From Nitrospira sp. SG-bin1 (GTDB lineage: Bacteria > Nitrospirota > Nitrospiria > Nitrospirales > Nitrospiraceae), in assembly GCA_002083365.1 (NCBI GenBank), contig LVWS01000033.1, forward strand, positions 577,471 to 641,470: a stretch of DNA of 64,000 nt, read 5' to 3'. The translations under genes and the position numbers were made by a program. Under the pieces are notes generated by a model, which worked only from the letters and a program-made list of their open reading frames with translations, had not been told where the DNA came from and searched no databases. Positions 58,273 to 64,000 of this stretch are shown piece by piece. Numbering within the stretch: position 1 is the stretch's first letter; every line of letters starts with the position of its first letter.

Positions 58273-58750
58273 ACTTTACAAATACTTTCTCGCGCTGGAT
58301 TTTTTCTTGTAACTTCAACAACCCGTCCAGGAGCGCCTCCGGTCTCGGCGGGCACCCCGGTACATAGACGTCCACCGGCACGATTTGATCCACGCCCTGC
58401 ACGACGGCGTAGCTGTTGTAATGATTGCCCGAGGTCGCGCAAGAGCCCATGCAGATCACGTATCGCGGTTCGGGCATTTGATCGTAGATCCGCCTGATGA
58501 CGGGAGCCATCTTGCGCGAGACCGTCCCTGCGACGATCATGAGGTCGGACTGCCTGGGCGACGCGCGAAAGACGCCGGCACCGAAACGATCCAAGTCGTA
58601 CCGGGAAGAGACGCTGGCGATCATTTCAATCGCGCAGCAAGCGAGCCCGAACGTCATCGGCCAGAGCGCGGACTTCCTGGCCCAGTTGACGACCGCATCC
58701 AGATTGGTCGTCATGATATTCGCGTCAAATTTCCGCTCTAAAAGACTCAC
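58271..58750 (-). CDS. nuoB: NADH-quinone oxidoreductase subunit B
   Basis: 159 residues, ligand of the terminal cluster N2: LACCAIEM (paired Cys), ICMGSCATSG and YVPGCPPRPEAL. The protein lies at the quinone site beside NuoD. Confidence 0.96.
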   Translation of the reverse strand: MSLLERKFDANIMTTNLDAVVNWARKSALWPMTFGLACCAIEMIASVSSRYDLDRFGAGVFRASPRQSDLMIVAGTVSRKMAPVIRRIYDQMPEPRYVICMGSCATSGNHYNSYAVVQGVDQIVPVDVYVPGCPPRPEALLDGLLKLQEKIQREKVFVK

Positions 58751-58776
58751 TTAATTCCTACACCCTTTCTCAGATA

Positions 58777-58887
58777 AGGGCGGCGGGCTTGTCCTTCACT
58801 GCGCGCATCCACCGAGCACCGCCCTTGTATACATAATCTATAAATCCTGTGTGCGCGGTGGGCGAGCAAGGAGGATAGGCCCACCGC
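58777..58887. repeat. Two inverted repeats in the nuoA-nuoB gap
   Basis: AAGGGCGG (58777-58784) pairs with CCGCCCTT (58819-58826), and GCGGTGGGC (58855-58863) pairs with GCCCACCGC (58879-58887). CACCGCCCTT also occurs as a direct repeat at 58817 and 58882. The leftward transcript would form two stem-loops between nuoA and nuoB. Confidence 0.7.
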
Positions 58888-58890
58888 CCT

Positions 58891-59262
58891 TCAATCCCAC
58901 TCCAGCGCTCCTTTTTTCCACGCATACCAAAACCCGACCACCAGGATGGCGATGAAAAGGACCATCTCCACTAATCCAACCAGCCCAAGACTTTTGAATG
59001 CAACCGCCCAGGGAAACATAAAGACGATTTCGATATCGAAGATCACAAACAGCATGGCGATGATGTAGTACCGCATCGGGAACTGCACACGGGCATCCTG
59101 AAACAACGGGCTGCCGCTTTCATACGGTGCCAACTTCGCCCGATAGGGCTGATTGGGGCGGATAAATCGACCCACCATGAGGGTCAGTGTCCCGAGGATA
59201 ATGCCCACACCGATGAAAATGAGGATCGGCAAATAGTTCTCCGGGACGGAAGCATTCCCCAT
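58891..59262 (-). CDS. nuoA: NADH-quinone oxidoreductase subunit A
   Basis: 123 residues and three helices. APYESGSPLFQDARVQFPMRYYIIAMLFVIFDIEIVFMFPWAVAF is diagnostic; the loop before it lines the quinone entry. A Shine-Dalgarno AAGGA precedes ATG 59262. It begins 10 nt after midA ends. Confidence 0.96.
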   Translation of the reverse strand: MGNASVPENYLPILIFIGVGIILGTLTLMVGRFIRPNQPYRAKLAPYESGSPLFQDARVQFPMRYYIIAMLFVIFDIEIVFMFPWAVAFKSLGLVGLVEMVLFIAILVVGFWYAWKKGALEWD

Positions 59263-59272
59263 GTGTAGATCC

Positions 59273-60490
59273 TTACGCGGCTGACTGGGTTGTGAGCGCC
59301 GACCGAAAGAACGGTTTGTATCGCAGGCCGTCGAGCTCCGGTTGCACGATTCCCTTGTGTTGAATGAGGACCTTGAACGTCGTACCCATCCCGTTCGGTC
59401 TCAAGAGGTGAATCGCCGCTTTGAACGCCGGACTGTCCTGTTCCAGCTCGGCGAGCATCTGTTCGACGCCGAGTCCCATGAGGAAGCTCATCTGATTGGT
59501 GAAACCGGTCGTCCGGATCCCGTGCGTTTCACCGGTCGCCGCTAGGTTCGAAAAATCCACATGGGCGGTCATGTCTTGGTCGCCCACCCGCAGGAACGGG
59601 TCCTCATTGACGGATTGCCCGGAATAGCAAAGAAACGTGCCGTTTTTCCGGTCGGGCCGATAGAGGTCCTGTGCCGTGTGGCCATAATCGATGGTGATCA
59701 CGAATCCACGATTCAGACCCTGAGCCACTTGCGCCACCCAATCTAGTGCTCTGAGGTTGAATTCGGTTCGATAGCCGTGCGGCCAACCGGGGTGCATGGG
59801 GCGAAGACGGTCGGCCAGGACATCCGACGACAGCGGCACCAGGCATTCCACGAACCGCCCGTCTCGGTAGTCCACCGCAAGTTCGTCAATTCCCGTTGCC
59901 GTGACCTGAATGCGGTGGACCGGAAAGGAGTCCACGAGTTCATTGCTGAAGATGAGACCGATCACACCGTGAGAGGGCACACTCGCGAGATCGATTTCCC
60001 ATGTCAGTAGGGCTGCTCGGTTCAGCCAAGGAGCCAAATTCCTGCGTTGCAACTCGCGCATAGCCGGGCTTCGATCGATCAGAACGTACCGAAGACGATG
60101 AAACAACGGACGGAAGTGCCGCTGACAAGCCGAGAGAAAATGCTGCGCCAGTAGCCCCTTCCCCGGTCCCATTTCCACAACGGTAAATGGATCAGGTTGG
60201 CCCAATAGCCGGTCCATCTGTTCGGCTTGTTTGGCCAGCGCTTGCCCGAGGATAGGATGGACATCCGAACTGGTGTAAAAATCTCCTCGCCAACCGATCC
60301 GTTCGTGCAGGGATTCAGGTGCGCGCATGTAATAACCGAATCGCGGGTGGTACAGGGCCAACTCCATGAAACGAACAAACGGAATCGGGCCGGATGCGGC
60401 AATCTCCGAAGCGATGGCGGCAACAAGTTCCGGATGCCCTGTGCTCACGAAAAGCTCCAATTCACCGTCCAAGATCGAAAAAAGCGACAC
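59273..60490 (-). CDS. MidA/NDUFAF7-family SAM-dependent methyltransferase
   Basis: 405 residues of the DUF185 (MidA) family. Signatures: FVRFMELALYHPRFGYYM, VVEMGPGKGLLAQHFL (SAM motif I), LIFSNELVDSFPVHRIQ and VITIDYGHTAQDLY. In mitochondria NDUFAF7 symmetrically dimethylates Arg85 of NDUFS2 (the NuoD homologue) and is needed for complex I assembly. Here the gene is the first of the nuo operon, 10 nt before nuoA, and the target Arg is conserved in NuoCD (R238). A GTG start at 60490 places the conserved N-terminal motif correctly and has AGGGG upstream. Function in bacteria is not widely tested, so the assembly role is inferred. Confidence 0.85.
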   Translation of the reverse strand: MSLFSILDGELELFVSTGHPELVAAIASEIAASGPIPFVRFMELALYHPRFGYYMRAPESLHERIGWRGDFYTSSDVHPILGQALAKQAEQMDRLLGQPDPFTVVEMGPGKGLLAQHFLSACQRHFRPLFHRLRYVLIDRSPAMRELQRRNLAPWLNRAALLTWEIDLASVPSHGVIGLIFSNELVDSFPVHRIQVTATGIDELAVDYRDGRFVECLVPLSSDVLADRLRPMHPGWPHGYRTEFNLRALDWVAQVAQGLNRGFVITIDYGHTAQDLYRPDRKNGTFLCYSGQSVNEDPFLRVGDQDMTAHVDFSNLAATGETHGIRTTGFTNQMSFLMGLGVEQMLAELEQDSPAFKAAIHLLRPNGMGTTFKVLIQHKGIVQPELDGLRYKPFFRSALTTQSAA

Positions 60491-60971
60491 CCCTAGCTCA
60501 TGGGCAGCGCCTGCCCATCACTGGGTGACGAAGGGGAAGTAGAGTAGCCTTCGGAAGTGTCTTAAGTCAAGGCGGGATCAGGGGGAATCGCTGTGCCTTG
60601 CTCGTTCCCGGCTGTCAATTCGACTGTTCGATCTCTCGTAGCTGCTTGACATCGGAACTGGTTCCCTTCCATCGGTTATACTCCGCCGAGCCACTTCAGC
60701 CATGAGGCTGTGATTAGTAAAATCCATCTGCCAGGCAGCGTTCGCCCAAACTTAGCGGACTCGGCCACTGTTCGAGCGAGGCAAAGTAACTACGCTTTTT
60801 GTTATCAGGGAGAGATCTCGCCGGTACTCACGGCAGTGAGCCAATGAAATAGAACGATGGTTCTTTAACTTTGGTCCTTCAGTGTAGTGGTAGACTTGCA
60901 TGAATGACACTACAGATTGTCATCGGGGGGTCCTTCAGGGAATGACACCTACGATATGCACGAGATGAACC
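60491..60971. other. 481-nt divergent promoter region of the nuo operon
   Basis: No gene is supportable. For the leftward nuo operon a fair promoter reads TTGACT (revcomp of 60565-60570) and TACTCT (revcomp of 60541-60546), 18 nt apart; the -10 is weak. For the rightward gene I see no convincing promoter. An ATGACA...TGTCAT dyad near 60903-60921 could be an operator. Confidence 0.3.
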
Positions 60972-61808
60972 ATGTGTACTAGGAGCATCATTGTTGGATT
61001 GATTGTTCTGGAGGCAGTGCTCACCTCTGGAGGGGCAACCGCATTCGATGAGATCAGTACGGTTCTTTCCAATCCATCACGATATGCAAACCACGAGGCG
61101 ACTGTAGTTGGGTCGGTCACGGCTGTTCAGCCGTCCTTGGCGATAGATTTTTCCCCTCGCCTTCCTAACCTTCTTGTGGGATTCGGTTTTACCCTGGAAG
61201 ATCCTTCGGGCAAAATTGAAATAATAGTTCGTCAGCCCTGCCATCTGAACCCGGGCTGTGATGCGTATCGAACTGTCTTTACTGAACCGGAGATCGAAGA
61301 GCATCTTTATCAGAAGAAGAACATTATGATCGGGCAATTTATGAAGGCTCAGGGGACATTGATGCGGTATGGCACCGATGGGCCGGACGAATTGTATTTC
61401 CTAGTAGCCTCCACCATTCGCGTCTACGAACTCGGGGCGCTCTCAATACGGGCAATGCTCTCGCAAATGCCAAGCTACGATGCGCAGCAGGTCCAGGTGA
61501 GCGGTGCCATTACGTCCTTGAGATTACTAACGGAAGATGAGTCGAAAAAGTTCTTCTCACGTGGACCAGGAGTCACGTTTATGTTGGATGACGGCACTGG
61601 AAGTATTGAGGTCCTTTATATGGATCCATGTGGCCAGCCTTTCATGTGCGATCAAAAAAGTCATTTTGAAGAATATGGACGTGTCGTCGAGCGAATTCTC
61701 TACAAAGCAACTGCAAAGCATGCTGTGGCTGTGAGAGGAATAACTTTCATGACGGCCGCGGAAGGAAATATACGGCGGCTAATTTTAGAAGCATCTTCGA
61801 TTGACTGA
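60972..61808 (+). CDS. Exported protein with a duplicated OB-like CX5C domain
   Basis: 278 residues, not matched to a named family. A Sec signal peptide (SIIVGLIVLEAVLTSGGATA, cleavage before FDE) is followed by two similar halves. Half 1 (about 26-155) has VVGSVTAVQ, FGFTLEDPSGKIEIIVRQPC and C90-x5-C96. Half 2 (about 158-270) has VSGAITSLR, VTFMLDDGTGSIEVLYMDPC and C220-x5-C226. The VxGxVTxL...FxLxDxxGxIEV pattern is that of OB-fold domains. The paired cysteines probably form disulfides or bind metal in the periplasm. The region is AT-richer than its neighbours. It is convergent with secA. Confidence 0.7.
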   Translation: MCTRSIIVGLIVLEAVLTSGGATAFDEISTVLSNPSRYANHEATVVGSVTAVQPSLAIDFSPRLPNLLVGFGFTLEDPSGKIEIIVRQPCHLNPGCDAYRTVFTEPEIEEHLYQKKNIMIGQFMKAQGTLMRYGTDGPDELYFLVASTIRVYELGALSIRAMLSQMPSYDAQQVQVSGAITSLRLLTEDESKKFFSRGPGVTFMLDDGTGSIEVLYMDPCGQPFMCDQKSHFEEYGRVVERILYKATAKHAVAVRGITFMTAAEGNIRRLILEASSID

Positions 61809-61856
61809 TGTGTGAGACCAAGAAGACTTCCATCGATCAACGGTGGCGAACTTGGT

Positions 61857-64000
61857 CTATGCCCCGTGGCACTTCTTGTATTTCTTCCCGCTGCCGCAGG
61901 GACAGGGATCGTTGCGGCCGACCTTGTTGTCGGCTCGTTGCGCTGGAGCCGGTGCAGCGACCGGTTCATCGCCTCGGTTCAACGTGAGTTTCGGCTGCGG
62001 ACGCGAGAGGACCGGTTGCGGTGGAGGCGTCGGTTGTCCTCCTTCGTGGCGGACCGCCTGCACGTGGAACAGCCGATCGAGCGTGTCGGATTTGATCCGT
62101 TCCATCATGCCGGCGAACAGATCGAAGCCCTCGCGCTTATACTCGATCAACGGGTCTTTCTGGCCATAGCCACGAAGCCCGATGCCGTCCCGCAAATGAT
62201 CCATGCCAAGCAGGTGATCCTTCCAATGGTGGTCGATGACCTGGAGCATGAAGGTCTTCTCAAGAAAGCGCATCAGCTCTGGCCCTAGCTCCGCCTCTTT
62301 TTTCGCATAGGCCTCTCGCACCTGGGTTTTAAGATCTTCCAACAATGCGTCCCGCCCGACATCGCGCAGCGAGTCTCCTCCGTCATGTTTCCCCTGCGTG
62401 ATGTCTAAACCGAATTGACTCTGCATGACCTCGGTCAACCCCTTGACATCCCACTCTTCCGGGTACTGATCAGGCGGGCAATAGACATTGAGGGTCGATT
62501 CCACCGAGTCGGCCATCATGTCATGGAGGTCGTTGGTCAAATTGTCTCCGTTCAACACGGCTCGGCGGTGTCGATAGATCACTTCGCGCTGCTTGTTCAT
62601 CACGTCGTCGTACTCGAGCAGCTGCTTGCGGATTTCAAAGTTATGCGCCTCGACCTTCTTTTGAGCGTTCGCAATCGCACGAGTCACCATGCCGTGTTCG
62701 ATGGGGACGCCTTCTTCCATGCCGAGCTTGAGCATCAGTTGCGATACCCGTTCCGACGCGAAGATCCGCATCAAGTCGTCTTCCAACGACAGGTAGAACC
62801 TCGACGTTCCCGGGTCGCCTTGGCGGCCGGCCCGTCCGCGAAGCTGGTTGTCGATGCGGCGGCTCTCATGTCGCTCCGTGCCGAGAATGTGGAGACCGCC
62901 CAGCGCGACGACTTCCTGTTTGTTCTTATCGCAATCGGACCGAATGCCCTCATAGATCTCGAGCTTGCGGCTCTCCGGAAGATTTTCTTCCCGGTAGAGC
63001 ACCTGCTTGTACATGAATTCCGGGTTACCGCCCAGCAGAATGTCGGTACCGCGCCCTGCCATGTTCGTCGCGATCGTGACGGCGCCTTTGCGTCCGGCTT
63101 GCGCGACGATTTCGGCTTCCCGCTCATGCTGTTTGGCGTTGAGGACGTTATGCTTGATGCCGTTTCGGCTCAACATGCCGGCCAGCTTTTCGGATTTCTC
63201 GATCGAGATGGTTCCGACCAGCACCGGCTGGCCGCGCTCATGGCACTCCTTGATCTCCTCGACGATGGCGGCGAACTTTTCTTTCTCCGTTCGATAGACC
63301 ACATCGGCATAGTCCTGCCGAATCATTTGGCGGTTGGTCGGCACGACGTTGACGTCGAGGTTATAGATCTTGGCGAACTCGGCGGCTTCCGTGTCCGCGG
63401 TGCCGGTCATGCCGCTGAGCTTCTTGTACATCCGGAAATAATTCTGGAAGGTCACGGACGCGAGGGTCTGATTCTCATTGGCGATTTTCACGCCCTCTTT
63501 GGCCTCGACGGCCTGATGCAATCCGTCGCTCCACCGGCGGCCCGGCATCAAGCGTCCAGTAAACTCGTCCACGATGATGACCTCGCCGTCTTTCACGACG
63601 TAGTCCACGTCCCGTTTGTAGAGGGTATAGGCTTGCAAGGCTTTTACCACGTGGTGGACCAGGTCCATGTGCGCCGGATCGTAAAGGTTGTCCACGCCGA
63701 GCAGTTTTTCCACGCGTGCGTTGCCGTCCTCGGTGAGCGCGGCCGTCTTGGTCTTTTCTTCGATGGTGTAGTCTGTTTCGGCTTTCAGCTGAGGGATGAT
63801 CGCGTTGATCCGGTAGTAGAGATCGGTGGTCTGGTCGGTCGGGCCCGAGATGATCAACGGCGTCCGCGCTTCGTCGATCAAGATGCTGTCGACTTCGTCC
63901 ACGATGGCGAAGTTCAACTCGCGTTGGACGCATTGATTCAAGTCGGTGACGACCAGGTTGTCGCGCAGATAATCGAACCCGTATTCGTTGTTCGTGCCGT
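61857..64000 (-). CDS. secA: Protein translocase subunit SecA, 5' part outside the window
   Basis: About 714 C-terminal residues of SecA are present; the frame is open to the window edge, so roughly the first 200 residues (with Walker A) are missing. Visible: DEVDSILIDEARTPLIISGP (Walker B region), GMTGTADTEAAEF, NMAGRGTDI, QLRGRAGRQGDPG (motif VI), the helical scaffold and wing, and the C-terminal zinc motif NDPCPCGSGKKYKKCHG, which contacts SecB and ribosomes. SecA is the ATPase motor that drives preproteins through SecYEG. The gene ends 48 nt from the convergent exported-protein gene. Confidence 0.96.
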   Translation of the reverse strand, partial: GTNNEYGFDYLRDNLVVTDLNQCVQRELNFAIVDEVDSILIDEARTPLIISGPTDQTTDLYYRINAIIPQLKAETDYTIEEKTKTAALTEDGNARVEKLLGVDNLYDPAHMDLVHHVVKALQAYTLYKRDVDYVVKDGEVIIVDEFTGRLMPGRRWSDGLHQAVEAKEGVKIANENQTLASVTFQNYFRMYKKLSGMTGTADTEAAEFAKIYNLDVNVVPTNRQMIRQDYADVVYRTEKEKFAAIVEEIKECHERGQPVLVGTISIEKSEKLAGMLSRNGIKHNVLNAKQHEREAEIVAQAGRKGAVTIATNMAGRGTDILLGGNPEFMYKQVLYREENLPESRKLEIYEGIRSDCDKNKQEVVALGGLHILGTERHESRRIDNQLRGRAGRQGDPGTSRFYLSLEDDLMRIFASERVSQLMLKLGMEEGVPIEHGMVTRAIANAQKKVEAHNFEIRKQLLEYDDVMNKQREVIYRHRRAVLNGDNLTNDLHDMMADSVESTLNVYCPPDQYPEEWDVKGLTEVMQSQFGLDITQGKHDGGDSLRDVGRDALLEDLKTQVREAYAKKEAELGPELMRFLEKTFMLQVIDHHWKDHLLGMDHLRDGIGLRGYGQKDPLIEYKREGFDLFAGMMERIKSDTLDRLFHVQAVRHEGGQPTPPPQPVLSRPQPKLTLNRGDEPVAAPAPAQRADNKVGRNDPCPCGSGKKYKKCHGA

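Noticed and set aside
60646..60682. TTGACA...TATACT promoter ahead of the exported-protein gene
   Set aside because: The hexamers are about 25 nt apart, too far for a sigma-70 promoter, and lie nearly 300 nt from the start codon.

Overview
The window looks like a chromosome segment of a Gram-negative, GC-rich bacterium. The best overall match is Nitrospira (Nitrospirota). This is inferred from gene content: a fused nuoCD in a 13-gene complex I operon, dense NarL-type two-component signalling, radical SAM and PCP_red-domain proteins, a FadL-type porin, and an acyl-homoserine-lactone (AHL) quorum-sensing pair. No single marker here proves the genus. There is no rRNA, tRNA, CRISPR array or insertion sequence that I can support.

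Layout. 1-8.5 kb: a 2OG-Fe(II) oxygenase gene broken by one stop codon; then leftward genes for a lone receiver, a CopD-like membrane protein, a radical SAM/SPASM protein, a large double-USP/rubredoxin/triple-PCP_red protein, a second (B12-binding type) radical SAM protein, and the quinone methyltransferase MenG/UbiE. 8.7-15.6 kb: uvrA (about 100 residues shorter than usual), a low-GC patch with a frameshifted class III cyclase-like gene, a DUF486 membrane protein, and a HerA/DUF853-type ATPase carrying a minisatellite inside its reading frame. 15.6-32 kb: a signalling island with five NarL-type or receiver genes (one degenerate, one with Glu at the phosphorylation site), a four-gene histidine kinase/FIST operon, and two NarX/NarL-like kinase-regulator pairs. 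32-34 kb: luxI and luxR facing each other, with a 20-bp lux box upstream of luxI that is shared with the divergent kinase-regulator pair. 34-43 kb: FadL-like porin, uvrC, a DapF homologue lacking both catalytic cysteines, a glyoxalase-family protein, a GNAT acetyltransferase, a polysaccharide deacetylase, a site-2 protease, and two membrane proteins. 43.8-60.5 kb: a leftward operon midA-nuoA-B-CD-E-F-G-H-I-J-K-L-M-N, encoding all complex I subunits plus a homologue of the complex I assembly methyltransferase NDUFAF7. 61-64 kb: an exported protein with a duplicated CX5C domain, and the C-terminal part of secA, which runs off the right edge.

How the genes work together. The nuo operon makes the proton-pumping NADH:quinone oxidoreductase, which in a nitrite oxidiser may run in reverse. 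MenG supplies the quinone, and MidA probably methylates the conserved NuoD arginine. LuxI/LuxR, the lux box and the divergent two-component pair form a plausible density-sensing circuit. UvrA and UvrC belong to nucleotide excision repair.

A striking genome habit is visible. Many short intergenic gaps, especially in the nuo and dapF regions, consist of degenerate low-complexity words such as GTCATTGG and CAATGAC, often beginning right at a start codon. A related array sits in-frame inside the HerA-like ATPase gene.
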